Below are positions 1 through 14,343 of a DNA stretch of 64,000 bases, in pieces (the stretch's first letter is position 1; every line of letters starts with the position of its first letter). The position numbers were made by a program, and so were the translations under genes. The notes below the pieces were generated by a model. It had not been told where the DNA came from. It worked only from the letters and a program-made list of their open reading frames with translations, and did not search any database. Source of the DNA: Dryas octopetala (Eukaryota > Streptophyta > Magnoliopsida > Rosales > Rosaceae); the NCBI GenBank assembly GCA_963921425.1, contig OY992835.1:8742001-8806000 (forward strand). Reading direction: 5' to 3'.

Positions 1-1560
1 CTTTTTGGAGAAAGGTAGTGTTAGTTTTTAGAAGACCAATGGTGCAGACCTTGTATTTTTTGGAGTTAGGGAGATTATCCTATGAATTTTTAAAGAATTC
101 AGAGTATTTTAATTTTTTAAAAATAAATTTGGACTTTCTAAATTTTTTGGAAACTCTCAGAGGGCAAATTGATAATTTGACTCCATAGTAAATTACTATT
201 AGTCAAGACGAGTTCGTAAGAATTTTCCGTGTATTTTTCTGAGTCCGGAACCATTTTTAATTAATTTTCAAAGTTTGTAAAAATAGGAAAAGAGAAATAA
301 AAAAATGGTTGTACATGCAGCCACTTGTAATTGGTTGGGCTTTGCCACTCAGCACGGTGAGGTGGCAAAAGCTTCCCCACCCAAGTTCTTCTCTATGAAA
401 AGACCAAAAAACCCATGAGAATTTGGATGGAGGTGGTAACTTGCAAACAAAATTTAATTCAGGAGGCAACTTGCTTCAATTTTTAATTTAGGTGATAACA
501 TGCAAATTGAGTCAAATTTTAGGTGGGTATCTTGCTAAAAAGTCTAAAATTTATCACGTAGTCAACCTTAATCTCTGACCTCCACGTCAAGGTCCACGTA
601 AGCCAACACGTCACTCTCCTTATACCATGCACGCCAAAGCGACGAACACTAAGCATAAGGGGGCATCGATGTGGAACTGGCCAAAGACCCTCCAATGCTC
701 AAGTCAGTAATCATACCTTATTTCAGAATAGTCTAAAGAGCTATTAGTTGTATATTTTACATGAGGGCTAACGTCCCTTATTTATAATGATTATGGTCGA
801 GGGTCTCCTTGTCCTTATCGAACTAGGGTTCTGGATAGCTTACCGCGTAAGTCTTAGCCTAGGGTAAGTCATAACTCCTTATCTAAGTAGAACACATCTT
901 CTACTATAGGCCAACTATCGCAGAGCTCGGGCCTTTTAACTAAAAAGCCCATCTATTCCAACCTAGTCGCCCACAGACCTCACCTTTTAGGACCCTTTTA
1001 CCTGGGTTCCCAAGTACGATCCTGGGCTGGTACCAGGTCACATCCAGAGTGTCTCCCCTCTCGGGTGTATGCCTCTGAGACTCCCTTATTACAAAGCCCT
1101 AGGCTTGGATCCTTGGGCCTAGGCATTTTACCAGTGTCGAGGCTAAGCTATATTTAGCCTTACACTTTCTATGCCTCGAGGCCTACTTAGGCCTTGTGTC
1201 TCTATGGTTTCCAGTGCTCGTACCCATGAGTGCCTAGCTACCACTCGAGTTGAAACCAATGCTAACCTAACCTCGCCTCTTTTGGTCACCAAGCCTCCAC
1301 GACATTGGCCTGTTGGTCGCCAAGCCCACAATTGGGCCTTGGTCATGTGGGTCTTGAGCTCGTGTTTGGGTCTCACACTAGACCCTTCAGACCTATGGAT
1401 ACGTTTTTAATCTCTTGGGCCTTTTTCCTTAGCCCATGTCCAAGCAAACAACGACCCGAACGTCATCCAAGTCTTGTCATTTCCATTTCTACGGCAGGTA
1501 GTTCTGCTCAGTCGTTCCATGTATCAACATATATCTTTTGGAAAAATAATGATGCAGTAG
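1..1560. repeat. Decayed LTR-retrotransposon-like non-coding DNA
   Basis: No convincing gene is present. Bases 1-300 are a diverged copy of the stretch at about 25600-25900. Both contain a phrase close to 'atggtgcaaacctcgtattttt', then a tract ending in 'caagtcccg/gagtccggaacc' and an A-rich run. Bases 660-800 share the phrase 'tcaagtcagtaa' and a following TATA-like stretch with about 27110-27230. This pattern fits old LTRs of one gypsy-type family. No TG...CA boundaries or target duplication could be fixed, so limits are approximate. The short open frames at 1143-1568 do not resemble any protein I know. Confidence 0.4.
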
Positions 1561-2462
1561 AAGAATAGAGACAACCAAGTATCTGTCACCTAGCTTGATA
1601 TATTTTGCATGAGTAAATCATGAATTTCTTAGTAGGAAGTGTTAAATAGAGAATGTGAGTTATCATTGTAAAAGGAGCTGTTGATAATTAACATGAATGA
1701 TATTTTTTATTATATCATGAGGTGGATACCAATTAGTTGGAGACAAGTTGTGGCATAGTTAGAGTAGATAGCTGTTATCTGGAGGTGGGAAGTCTATAAA
1801 TAAGGACGTGGAGACGTTTTAGCTATAAATTGTTCTTCTATCTCTTGAAATGAGTAGAAGGAAAATTTAAGGTGCTTGTTACCCTAAAAAATCACGGCCA
1901 ACTTTAGCCGTTGACCTAAGCAACATTTGTGTCCTTCCTTAATTAAATAAATGGGTGTGCCACTACATGGCCGAGAGGCCAAGTGTAGAGTTTGTTACAA
2001 TTAATGTCTTGCGTCGTAAAACCAACTTCCAAATCAAACAACTGGATGACCAGGGAAGGAACAATCCCAATCTAGGTTCTTCTTGCCTTATATCCCAAGG
2101 ACTTTCACTGATCGTAAGGAGGTTTCTGTTACTGTGTTTGTGAAATCAAAAGTGCGGATAATAGGCTCAAAAGTAATTGAGTTAAAACTCAAACAATGAA
2201 CTTTGATGAAAAAAAGCATAAGAATCTGATTATCTTGAACTTGAATAACAATGGTTGTTCTAACAATAAATCTCATGAATAAATAAAATCAAATTTCAAT
2301 CTCCAGCGCAATGCGTAGTTTGGCACAAAAAGTATTGCTTAATTGTGAGCACTGTGTGAAGCAGGCCAGTGGTGACTTTTTAGATTTTTCTTGTTCTTCT
2401 ATTTCTATATAAAGCGTTACTTGGTTTGTTTGAAATAGCATGGAAGCTGATCGAGTAGAGAT

Positions 2463-2498
<36 letters not shown>

Positions 2499-4330
2499 AA
2501 TATTTTCTTGAAGCGTGAGTTGTACACTTAGGTCAAGTGAGGTGGATCATTATGCCTATAGCTTTACATGAGGTAGGGGAAACAAATCCGGGTCAAGAAC
2601 GAACATTGTGCATAGAGAATTTATGTATACAAACTCCTTAAATAAATTTGAGAGATCCCCAAATTGAAGGGGCCTGTATATAAGCCCCTTCTATTGAAGA
2701 CTCCTAGTTTAAGGGTAAATAAATAATTTCTTGTGGGACACACTCCACATTATATTTTAATGATCGGAATCGTCTACATTTTATCTCTCCATTAAAGGAG
2801 TTAAATCAGAAACCATTTACCCATTTGATTAAATGATTATCATTTTAAGTGTTTATTAAAAATATTTTATTCGTCTATTTATTTTATTAAAATTAGATAG
2901 CTTAATGATTTCCAATTGTCTATTTTTTTGCAATGATGATCTTTGAATAGAAACCTAAAAAACATATAGTTAAGAACATTGAAATACTATATGGAGTGGG
3001 TCCCATGAGGAACTCCATAAATAAAATTATTTGAAGATTCCTCAATAGAAGGAGTCTGTATATATATACACACACACATACACAAAGTCTCTCTGCAGGA
3101 CGTCTGCTCTTTAACTAAAAACATAAAAGGGTATTTTTATGATATTTTGTCATTTTTTGGCAATTGTTTTACAAGGTTCAACATTTTAGGGTATATAGTT
3201 ATATATTTTAGGGTATATAATTATTGTTCGAGGTTAAAACCTAAAATCTAACCAATAAATGAGAACTCATGACCATGATAGTTAAAACCAAGGAGTATGT
3301 ATTGATTCATGATTTATACCTTAAAAGGATTAAACCCCATCAAGAATAAGATCAAAAAGTGAAAAAAACCCATAAAATATGTGTCAGTTCTTTAATTAAA
3401 GAATGGACATCTTGCAGAGAGAAAAGCTATATACATATATATATATATATAGAGGGAGCTTCAAGTAAGGATGTCATTATTTTAAGAAAGTAAGAACATC
3501 ATCTCTGTGTATCACCTGACAATGCAGTTAGGTGATCAGAACCGTTCATTATTTAGGTCCTTCCTCAAGGATCATTCCTGTAAAAAATCAACCAAATAAG
3601 TACTTGTTTGGTTATTAAACTAATCAAACAAATACAGTCCATTAGATAAAATTGAAATAATATTGACTGTAATAAACTGGCTAAACAGTTTTTGATTTGG
3701 CTGATTTTTTGCAAAGTTGATTTCTTATAATGCTCATCCACCTCATAATTTAATGGTCAAAACCATCAAATTTTCTAATTTTCCTTTAGGAATTTTCATT
3801 GCAAAAAAAAAAAAAAAAAAAGATAAATCGGATAACTGCTAACAAATAATTAAATGATGATAGTTTCAAAGTCTGTCAAAAATTCTATGTTTATCTATTT
3901 ATTTTGTCACAATTGAATGTCATCTTTTAATCACTTGTTAAATAGTTTATAATTTGCCTATTTTTCTTAAGAATGATAATTAGACAGAGACTTAAAAAAT
4001 AAACAATTTGAATTAGCAAACTACCATTTAAAGTAGACCCATCATGAATCCCACAATAAGCGAAGAATCCCTTAATGGAAGGGTGGAAGCCCCTGTATAT
4101 ATAGTCGCTATAGTCTATACAATAATAAAGCAAGTCCTCCTATTGGTGTAGGATTTTACCGGTTCTCCTAGAAGTCATGTTGTGAAAATCCAAAGGGTGT
4201 TAGGAACACACATGAACCTTGATGGTCCGGCCCTTCAGCATATCAAGTGGCTGGCCTTTAATATAAATTCTACTTGTCCACGCATCTTTTCCCTGGTTGA
4301 AACATAACATAGGAATCTCAAGCTCCAGCT
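1561..4330. other. Intergenic region with short dispersed repeats
   Basis: I see no gene in this stretch. It holds a GA microsatellite near 2462-2488, a TA/CA microsatellite near 3059-3080, and an A-run at about 3804-3821. Three diverged copies of a short motif ending in 'cctgtatata' occur near 2670, 3050 and 4090. A diverged fold-back MITE core lies at about 3480-3740; its 'gatttggctgattttttgca' phrase is related to cores at 23.8, 24.5 and 44.7 kb. Confidence 0.45.
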
Positions 4331-4331
4331 C

Positions 4332-4333
<2 letters not shown>

Positions 4334-4398
<65 letters not shown>
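4334..4398 (+). repeat. CT microsatellite in the presumed 5' UTR
   Basis: About 32 CT units end roughly 60 bp before the sterol desaturase start codon. Pyrimidine-rich CT tracts are common in plant 5' leaders, so this is probably transcribed UTR. It is likely to vary in length between alleles. Confidence 0.8.
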
Positions 4399-4401
<3 letters not shown>

Positions 4402-4459
4402 TTTGTCTGTCTTTGAAATCGCCGGCGACCCATCATCGCCGGGACAATCATCATTGCAG

Positions 4460-7361
4460 ATGATGGAGGACTCCTCGTACCTGAAGCTGTTCTTGGACGA
4501 GACCAATTTCTACAACCGCATTGTGCTGGGCAGCCTCTTGCCAAGTAGAGTGTGGGACCCACTCCCCCACTTCTTCCAGGCGTGGCTGCGCAACTTCCTT
4601 GGTGGAACCTTAATCTACTTGGTCTCCGGCTTCCTCTGGTGCTTCTACATTTATTACTTGAAACGCAACCTTTATATCCCCCAACGTACATCTATAACCT
4701 CTATTAACTACATGTTTCTTCACTGATATTACTTTTTTTTTTTCTTTGCTTTATTGTTTGTCTGGTGTTTTGGTTGTTGGGGATGGGATATATGAGTCTG
4801 GAATTTGATGGGTCATGTTTGGTTTTTTATTCTGAATCTCTCTTTGTTTTGGGGTTTAGGAGAATTTTATGAACACCAGAAAACAGAGTTACAGACAAAC
4901 ACATTGTTCATATCCTGAATTCGTTTTACTTTTTTTTCTTGAATTATTTTAGTCTTGACTGATGAGTGTAGTGTATGTCATATTCTGTTATTCTTGTGGA
5001 TGCTCTATTTTATTTTATTTTCATTTTGGGTTTAGGATGTTCATATCTGGTAAGAGTTGGGTTGTGTGAAGCAGGTGATTTTGAATTTTTTGTTTAATTT
5101 TATTTTTTTCAAATGGATCAAGCATTCTCTCTGTCTCACTGAATTTTTGAGACCTTTAAATCTATTTAGCAGATTGGTTTTATTTGTTTCAAAACTTCTG
5201 AATCTGCTTGTTTGCTTGCTCTTTTTTTATTTATTTTTTTTTCTTGGCCTCTTTCTCACTGGGGTCAGTTGGGTTTTATATGACTATTGACTAGTCTCAT
5301 TTTAATTCTCAGTAAAATTAAATGGACTATTTATTTGAACTAGTTTTTGAAGTGTCGGATCTGTGTCTTAACTTTTTAGTTGATATTGATTGATGAGTAA
5401 ATTGAGTTACTGTGTTTTCTTAATGTGCTCTAGAGTTTGATATGAATTGGGTTTTGTTTGTTTATTTTTCTTTTCAACCTCCTTTCCATTCATTGTTTTT
5501 TCTTTTGGTTAAATAGTTAAGAATTTTTTTTTGTGTTTAACATTATCTAAGATGAGGCAAGCTTGTTGTTTCCCTCAAACCAATAAAATGTAAAGGATGA
5601 GATGAACATTTTTATTTTCGAGTTATTTCATAGTTGAACAGTGTTTATGATTCCTTATAATTGATCTGTATGGAAAATATTTATCTGAATGAACCTGTCA
5701 TGACCATTCTGTAGACTTCCTTGTTTTGTCACATGGTTATATTTTGTGTCAGAAGTTGTAAGTTTGTTTTTCTCAGCATTTGATAAAACTGCATTTTCCG
5801 AATTGGATACTGTTCTGACACGAAAGAGAAAATGAAAATAGGGTATAAGGTACTTCAATGAATACACCCAAGCATGCTACAAGGTTATTGATTCTCTGAT
5901 ATTTTGTTCCTTGACCTTAGAATTTGTTGTGTATTGACATCTATTTTGTTGTTTGATGGGATCCCAAGCATAGATTGATCCTACACTATATGTTTGCAAA
6001 AGTGTGATATGAAAGTGTTATCTTTCTGCGAATAGAATTTAAGAATTCTCACATGTCACTACCAGTTACTTGGTCCAATCCCTTGTTGACCCATAATGTT
6101 AGATACCTGTTAAAATGATGTTTTTTTAGCATGTTTAATTGAAGTTGTTAAATGATTTTGATGTTTGTTTCTGATATTTTTTTTAATCATTTCTATACTA
6201 AGAATTGATTTTATAGATCTATGCCCTGATACGTTATAATGAATAAGAATTTACCAATATTATGGACTTTAAAGTAACTAGTACCATGAAACTGTTTTTT
6301 GTCAGTCAGTTAACTGGTATAAGGCCTCTAAGAGGTTCTAGTTTGAATGTGTAGTGGTCCAACTGAAAGTTTGGGGAGCGATCATAAGACTTGAAATTTG
6401 GAATTGTGCTTTCTATGTGACAAATTGACGTTTCACTCCATTGCAGATGCCATTCCCTCTAATAAAGCCATGCTTTTGCAAATATATGTTGCCATGAAGG
6501 CCATGCCTTGGTACTGTGCTCTTCCATGTATTTCTGAGTACATGGTTGAAAATGGCTGGACAAAGTGCTTCTCAAGAATAAGTGATGTCGGTTGGCTTGC
6601 TTACCTCACCTATTTAGCAATTTATCTTGTAATCGTGGAGTTTGGAATTTATTGGATGCATAGAGAGTTGCATGACATAAAACCTCTGTATAAATATCTT
6701 CATGCTACCCATCACATCTACAACAAGCAGAATACCCTCTCTCCATTTGCTGGCAAGTTATCTAACTACTCAACTTTCACGCCTTCTGTCAATTTTAATG
6801 TTTATATAATCTGTCTGATTTGGATGCATGTGCGCATATCTGTCATGTTTGGTTTATTAGCTGACTCTATAATGTGATGTAGAACATATGTGAAAACTGT
6901 GTTTGGTGGACTTGATGAGTTTGCATTTCCTGTTTCTTTGTTTCCCAAATTGCCTCTCTCTCTTCTTTCTCTTACTCTAAAGTAATTTTGGCTGTAACCA
7001 ATTCTGAAACTCTCAGTTGTTCTCTGGATCAGTAAGAAGCATAAAACTGCGTGAATATTACATGAAACTATATGAAATGTGTATACACTTTCAATTGTTC
7101 TTCAGTCTCATACACTACTTAGAGGGTTAGCCTGACTAGAATCAATTGATACAAATATCATTCCAGGAATGTTTGATAGTTTAGTTGATCAAACCAAATT
7201 CTTCTCTCTATGGCCTTTCACTAATTAAACAAAAATGGACAATTAATGATCTCTATTCTCTAATTATATATATATTTAGTTGGGTCAGTTGTGTAATTGG
7301 ATCTGCTCTTTCTGGTAGCTTAACAAGCCAATGATGTACCATCTTTCATTTGCTCTGCCTG

Positions 7362-7436
<75 letters not shown>

Positions 7437-8648
7437 TTTATATATATATATATAGATGTGTGTGTATGTATTCTGAATCATTGCTTGACTAACAGTCAAC
7501 CTTAGTATCACCCATTTCCCCATTTCAGTTTGGTATGGTATAGGTTTCTGATTTCATGCTTCTGCTACTAAGGCCATTCCCAACATCAGATTGTATAAAG
7601 CAGTCTATGCATTGATCATAAAATGGACTTGGATTTCTTAGTACACGAGTAAAAGAATATTCCATTTATGATTCATATCTTTCTAAGACATTTTAAAAGA
7701 GTAATCCCTGTTGACAATCCTTTTCACATGATTTGGAAGGAAAAAGTAAAAAATTTTGGCAGGTTTTTTGCTCATGGTAAGTCAACACTTGTGATATTTT
7801 TCCAAAGGAGGAGGCCTAATATAAGCCTATCTTGACATTGGTGCATATGTGTGGAATGGGAGCTGAAAGTATAGATCATTTGTTTCTTCATTTCCCTATT
7901 ACTCTGAGTAGGTAGTGTGGGTGGAATGAAATAAGAGGTTTTCTGAAAACTGTAGGGGGGAGGCAGTGGATGGATTATGCGATAGAGTTTATTTTTGGAC
8001 ATTATTGTGGGCTTGAATTTCATCGGAAGTTTGGGATGCACCATTCTTTTTTCTTATTTGTGCGGATTGGACAACAATAGTCTCTTAAGATTTATAGTGC
8101 TTAGTTGAGCTGTTTTGCATTATTCTATTTGTAATTACTTGGAACTGGTTTTTGATTGTTTTAGGAGCTATTTGGTTATGGATTTTGTATGTGCTCCAGC
8201 AGACAGCATGTCCACTTTGTTGTACTTTATTTATAGCATTTCAAGTTTTTGGTCATAGAAATCAATGTCATTTAATCATTCCACCTTGTCATCAGGTTTC
8301 AAAATCGGGTTCCTACTCATTGTACTAATGACTATTTTGAATCTGTTTATCTCAGGTTTGGCTTTTCACCCACTTGATGGCATACTGCAGGCAGTTCCAC
8401 ATGTTGTAGCTCTGTTTCTTGTCCCAATGCACTTTACTACCCACATAGCACTCCTATTTATTGAGGCCATATGGACAGCAAACATTCACGATTGCATCCA
8501 TGCCAAGATATGGCCTGTCATGGGGGCTGGCTACCACACCATTCATCATACTACGTATCGGCATAATTATGGCCATTATACTATATGGATGGATTGGATG
8601 TGTGGAACTCTTCGGGACCCTAAGGACGATGAATCAAAAGTCTTATGA
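4460..8648 (+). CDS. STE1: Delta7-sterol C-5(6)-desaturase
   Basis: This enzyme introduces the C5 double bond in the sterol B ring during phytosterol and brassinosteroid-precursor synthesis, in the ER membrane. Three exons, 4460-4685, 6447-6752 and 8356-8648, join in frame to 274 aa; plant STE1/DWF7 proteins are about 280 aa. The three histidine boxes that bind the di-iron centre are all present: HRELH, HATHH and HTIHH. Hydrophobic segments lie around the [17 protein letters not shown] stretch and the [16 protein letters not shown] stretch. Two ATGs occur in tandem at 4460 and 4463; the first is taken as the start. Intron 1 (1.76 kb) is ordinary GT-AG. Intron 2 (6753-8355) must use a GC donor (G|GCAAGT), because the nearest GT would shift the frame. 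Intron 2 also carries a CT/TA microsatellite. The gene looks intact and functional. STE1 is the best fit, as a paralogue would share all these motifs. Confidence 0.93.
7364..7453. repeat. CT then TA microsatellite inside sterol desaturase intron 2
   Basis: A run of about 34 CT units is followed by a short TG/TA run. It lies wholly within the intron and has no coding role. Confidence 0.8.
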
Positions 8649-11600
8649 AGCGCTCTCACTGCACTGATTACCTGGCTGCTGATTTTGTTTTTCATTTTGA
8701 ATGATGTTTGGATTCCTTTTTGTGTATGTGGTCTGTGCTTGTAAATTGTGTTGGTCATTAGTTTCTTCTTGAGTTACTGACTAGAAAATGCTATAGAGAA
8801 TCTAGCAGAGAAGATATTTTGGGCATTAGCTGGAGGTTTTTGTTCTTGTTATCTATTATTCAGTTGGTCCCAAGTCCCATACCCCATGTAGTCAATTCAA
8901 ATAAATTGATGCTTTTGGGGCATGTTTTGAATGGATTAGAAATTTTTCATCAAATTAGAGATGTGCTAATGTATATAATGTGTTCAGGATATATCTCTTT
9001 TTTTATTATCCTCTCATTTTCCCTTCCTTATCTTTAATTAATTTTTTGTTTGTATTTTAATTAAAAAATAAAAATAAGAACTTCAGTTGATTGATTTCTA
9101 TATTAAGAAAATATAATATAACTTATTTTAGGAGATCTGATTGATTTTTATAATAGGAGAGATCTAAAGTGATTCAGTTTAATATCACTATCCTGAGAGT
9201 CGACCAAAAACATCATCTCTGGATTTATTTTTTTTTTTTGTGTGTACAGTTCTCTGGATTGGTTTTGTCTGCTCATTGCGCTGTACTTTGACCTTAATCT
9301 TGTGATTTATATTGAAATTGGAAAAGTATCTACCATCCATTACAAGCCATAGGTTCATCACTACGACACTTGCAACCGGTTGAGGGTTTTGCCGACTTTG
9401 ACGGACTGGATTGGATGACGTAATCTAATTTAATTTGTTGCATGCTTTTTGACATCCGAGGCATTTAGATTCTAAACCTAACCTAATCCTAAAATTTGTC
9501 TCACTCATCCTCACCATTTGGGTTAACCCCAAAAATTTATATTCTAAACATTTGAAATATTGAAACTATGAATAATCTAAATTCTTTGAAAGAATAATAT
9601 TTGGTACATTATATAGCACAAAACACTTTAGCTTTCAATCTTCATTTCATATTAAATTCTAATAAAATTTGAGAATGGATTTGATTCGATGATAATTTTT
9701 TCATGTATTGATATCTTTTTTTTTTTTTTTTTCTTCATATTAAAACCTATGATGGAGTCTAATTCAATGAATCAAATATTGTACCGATTGGATTGGATTG
9801 CAATATGTACAAATGGTTTTGCGAAAAATTTCTCGAATTGACTTGGATTATGTATAAGCAATATTGAATTGGATTGGATTGGAAGATTGGATTGGATTAC
9901 AATATATACAATCAATATCTATATCGAATTGTATAAAAATTTGTTAAAATCAATGGTTTCAAATCTACGAACACTCCTAGCCGAAAAAGAAACCAAAAAA
10001 CAAGTCTATGTTTAATACCCAAGTCTCAAAGAAATTATTCTTTATAACCAATAAACTATCAAGTTGTATAACCAATTCACGCGTTATAATATGGGTGAAC
10101 GTTATTAAACTATACCCTACAAGTATAAACTCATCGTCCACCAATATAGTAATATGTTGATTGGTTACATCATGTAAAAGTCATAAATAATAATTTTTCC
10201 AAAGAGGAAGCTAAATTATATGTTATATTGTTCTAACTGGGTCGTTTTTTTTTTTAAGTCCAAAACATATAATCTAAAGACAAAATAACCCAACACAGAA
10301 TAGCAAGTACCAATCCGGCCCACTTTTAAAATAACAAGCTGAAATGACAACTATATATATTGAAAAGCACCTATTTACAATACTGCCACCGGTTTTGTTT
10401 TTGATATGCTACCCACCATATATTTGTCAATGTCCCACATTTTTTTCACATTTTTTTTCCCAAATTTATATCTCCCGCCTGCCATGTGTCTCTTGTTTTT
10501 TTTTTTTAGTTGAAGCTTGCCATGTGCTGTTTCTTTGAGCTCTTGAACTAAATTCATACATTGGTTTATTTTTATTTTTTTAACTGATTCATGGATTTAG
10601 TCGTTTTAATTTTAACAAAATATACATGACTTTTGTTAATAAGGAAAAAATACATCAGACACCACCTATAACTATATGCAATGTCCAAAAATATCTATAA
10701 AAATCACACAGTAACTAACTAAAAATAACAACCAACAAAATTTCTCAATTAACTTTGTTATTGAAAAATCAATTACATAGTCATTGTTGAATAGTAACAA
10801 TTGCAGATAGTCACTATTGAACAGTAACAATAGCATATTGTCATTGACAAATAAAAAATTGGAGAAAACACTTGATATTTTCATATTTTGGTGTATTTCT
10901 GCAAGAAAAAAAATATAATTTAGTGATAAATAAAAAATAAAAAATAGTTTTCATCTGTAATGAAATATAAAAATCAAAGTACAACATTATCACTGTCGGA
11001 TAGTAACTATAACATCAAGTGTTCAAGTATCCCTTTTTACACATTATTCTCTTTAATCAAAGAGTAGATTACAATTTTGGCCAAAAAAAAAAAAAGAGTA
11101 GATTACAATAACTTACACCTTTGGCACCATGAAACTAGGTAAATATCATATTCCAAACTCAACATGTCAAAGAATGTCATTAAAAATTGGAAACAGATAC
11201 ATAAAAACACTGTAACACAGTCCCTGTTAGACAGTAACAATAACAGTCAAATCTTTACCATATCATTGGCTTTACCAAAACAGCAGCATATGACAAGAAC
11301 TACACCTTAAAAACCATGAAAATAAAAATTATCATGTTCCCAAACTCAAACATATCAAAGAATGCAATGTAAATTTGAAAACATATCTGAAACCTGAGAT
11401 GCTCCACCAGAGAGATAGAGGACGGACTGTATGGGAGTTGAGTGAATGGCTTCGACTACTGCTCTCATTCTCACACTCATACTCACACAATTACTCACGT
11501 ATATTCAGTATCATGTTTGCAAATTAATTAGGTGAAATTTCAGATAGATAAAGCCAAGCAAAGAAATCACACAAAAATGCAAACTAATTATAATAGCTCA

Positions 11601-13647
11601 TCCCACTTGTCTTCTGGAGTTAAACTTACCTGCAACCAAAGAAACCCCTGTTTGCAGATAAACCAGAAGGATGTGCTGCTTTGAGAATGTGATTGCTTTG
11701 ACTCATCAAGGATGTTAGTAACAAGTTGTTACTAACATGCAGTAACAATATACAACATGTTGTTACTGCCAAGCAATAACAATATATAACATGTTGTTAC
11801 TGCCAAACAGTAACAACCATAGACTTACTTACAATTTCAATTCTATGTAAAAAATGGGCAAAAAGCCTTGCACATTCATCATCAATATGACATCTCAGCG
11901 CTGACAATTAAGAACACATTCAAATAATCAAAAATGAATAAATACATTGTTTTCTCTTTAAGCATTGAAGCCTTCGTCAACTCCCTCCAAACTTGGGAAA
12001 GTTTGGGTTCTGTTCGAATAAAGGAAACAGCATTGCAGTTACCATTCCAAATCCGTATCTACATTAGTTGAAAATAGTAAATTGAACTCAGCCTAACGTA
12101 ACTTCAATCATTTCACTAGTGCATTACTACCAATAAGTAAAATTTAACAATACATTGCATTTCTTGTACCTATTATTATTGTATTTAAAAAATAAATACA
12201 TTCGCTTTAGTTTTGGTTCCTTCCCATAAAAGCCAACAAACACAAAGCTTTAAAAATAAAAACAATAATCAAAATAATAATGAGATCCTCGCACAGTCGC
12301 ACAAGACTGTATCCAATTCTAATTATTTTCCCAGTAACCAAACAGACAAGAGAAGCGAAGAAGAAGACGATACCGTATTAGAACCCCCGGGTCTTGGGCG
12401 CTCAAAAGCTGCTAAAAAAGTCGCCATTTTCGCCGATTAACATCGAAATCGTGCTCAACAAAAAGCAGCATTTCAACAACGCGAATCGGCCGAACCGCCC
12501 ATTGAATCAATAAAATGTATTGAATTAAAATAATAAATCAATCAAAATGTAGAAATAAACCTTAGATTTCAAAGCAGATCTGCTGCAAATCGAGCTCCAC
12601 CAAACAAATCCAGTAACACAGTACGCATGCTTGAAATAGAGAAATCTGCATGAGAGATCGGCGAGCATGAAAGATCGACGAGCATGAGAGATCGGTGAGA
12701 GAGCGATCAACGAGAGAGAGAGAGAGAGAGAGAGATGAACGAGAGAGAACAGAGTGTGAGCGAGAAATGCAAAATGGGCAAAATCGGCATTAAAAAAAAT
12801 AAATAAGCTGAACTAAGAAGCAAGTGGACTGGACAACATAAATTATGGGCCGGAAGAAAATGAAGTGGACCCGTTAGGAAGGCATATTAAGGCGGTGGAC
12901 TGTATAGGAATCAGCTAGCCTAAACTGGGGTTATTAGTAATTTACTTTTTATATAAAGCGATGATAGTTAGTAAATTTGCACTACATTTAAAAAAAAAAA
13001 AAAAAATTCTATTTACTCTTTTCATAAGTACGAAAAAGTATGTGTATTTTTCAATCCAAACGCATAATATACATATTTTTCAATTATATGTGTACTAGAT
13101 CTATATTAAACACGTATTATCATGTATAACATGTATTTTTCACGTATTATTTTCATATTTTTAAAAAAATAGTAAAATTTTATATCTAGAAAATAAATAA
13201 AATTATATTATATCATATTATACCCGAACTTTTCACCATATTTTTAAAGGAAATATTCTGAATAATACACATGTATATTTTATACGTATTTTTACCATCT
13301 CATATATTATAAACTATTTTACTCTCTAGACTATCGCACTTGGAATTTAGAAAATTAAAGTACTTGACTTTTTCAATTTTGTCAATTTAGATAATTTCAT
13401 CAATTTATTTGCTTTCCAACAAAAACTTTGTTTACACAAATCAAATGCCTATGCCATCACGAAGGGTCTTTATTGAGAAAAAAATGATAGTCACGTGCCG
13501 ATCGCTATCACTTGTATAAATTTACTGACCAAATCAGCGGAATTACCTCCATTGCATTAATTGAAAAGCCAAATACCTTAATCTTTCAAATTGAAAATCT
13601 GAGAAGCAAAATGACATTATCTCTATTATTAACTATGAAAGCGATTT
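8649..13647. other. Intergenic region, no gene recognised
   Basis: This is AT-rich DNA. It includes 'ttggattggatt' repeats (9770-9900), and 11700-11820 is built from diverged repeats of 'catgttgttactgcca' and 'cagtaacaa'. A GA microsatellite lies at 12714-12734. The part from about 10640 to 12960 reads like one non-coding repeat block, but I could not find termini. The 12213-12440 open frame is Asn/Lys-rich low complexity and I do not believe it is a gene. Confidence 0.45.
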
Positions 13648-13650
13648 TTA

Positions 13651-14340
13651 GGGCCAGTTTGGTATTGCTGTGTGAAAAAACAGCTGTAAGGTAAAACAGC
13701 TGTGAAGTAAAGTCAGCTGTAAAGTAAAGCAGCTGAGTGTTTGGTAAAGTATGTTTTCAAAAGTGCTGTGAGTGCAAAAAATAGTATCAAAATGTTTGGT
13801 AAATGTTAATGTAAAAGTGCTGTGACTGTGTATAATTACTAAAATAGACATGATGCTAAAAGTGTCTTTCACTTATTTGTTTGGTAAAAATAAAATGTGT
13901 TTTACTTGTTTTTTAAATTTTTGGCTACAAATTTTTATTAGCATTAATTTTTCTAAGAACAACATTATTAAATAACTATGTTTATTATTTTTTTAGGTAT
14001 ATTATAATTTTAATCGTACAAATAAAATATCATAATTAATTATCACAATATAAAATATACCTAACAATGGATATATTTTTTAATTTAAAATAAACAAATT
14101 AAAAATATAGAAATCAATGAGGATATTATGGGTAAAATAAAATATTCATTGTTGCTGTGATTCACTACAACTTTCAAAAGCAACTAGAAACCTGCTTTTC
14201 TGTTTTTGTTGTGGGGAGTTGAGAATTGTGGGAAAAAGCAGTTTTTAATTCTTTTACCAAACACCAAAACTGCTGTAGGTGATTGAGAATTGTCTTCCAC
14301 AGCAGCTTTTGGATCTTCCACCGCAATCCCAAACGGGGCC
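13651..14340. mobile_element. Tourist-like MITE, copy 1 (PIF/Harbinger type)
   Basis: The ends form an imperfect inverted repeat: GGGCCAGTTTGGTATTGC at the left and GCAATCCCAAACGGGGCC at the right. It is flanked by TTA (13648-13650 and 14341-14343), the 3-bp target duplication typical of PIF/Harbinger elements. At 690 bp it has no transposase. It differs from copy 2 mainly by an extra 'agctgt.aagtaaag' repeat near 13690-13725. Short open frames inside it are identical artefacts of the repeat. Confidence 0.8.
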
Positions 14341-14343
14341 TTA

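Noticed and set aside
1143..1568. Overlapping open frames on both strands
   Set aside because: Composition matches GC-richer LTR-like DNA and no motif is recognisable.
4200..4691. 163-aa minus-strand frame opposite sterol desaturase exon 1
   Set aside because: It is antisense to a clear exon and runs through the microsatellite as Arg-Glu repeats.
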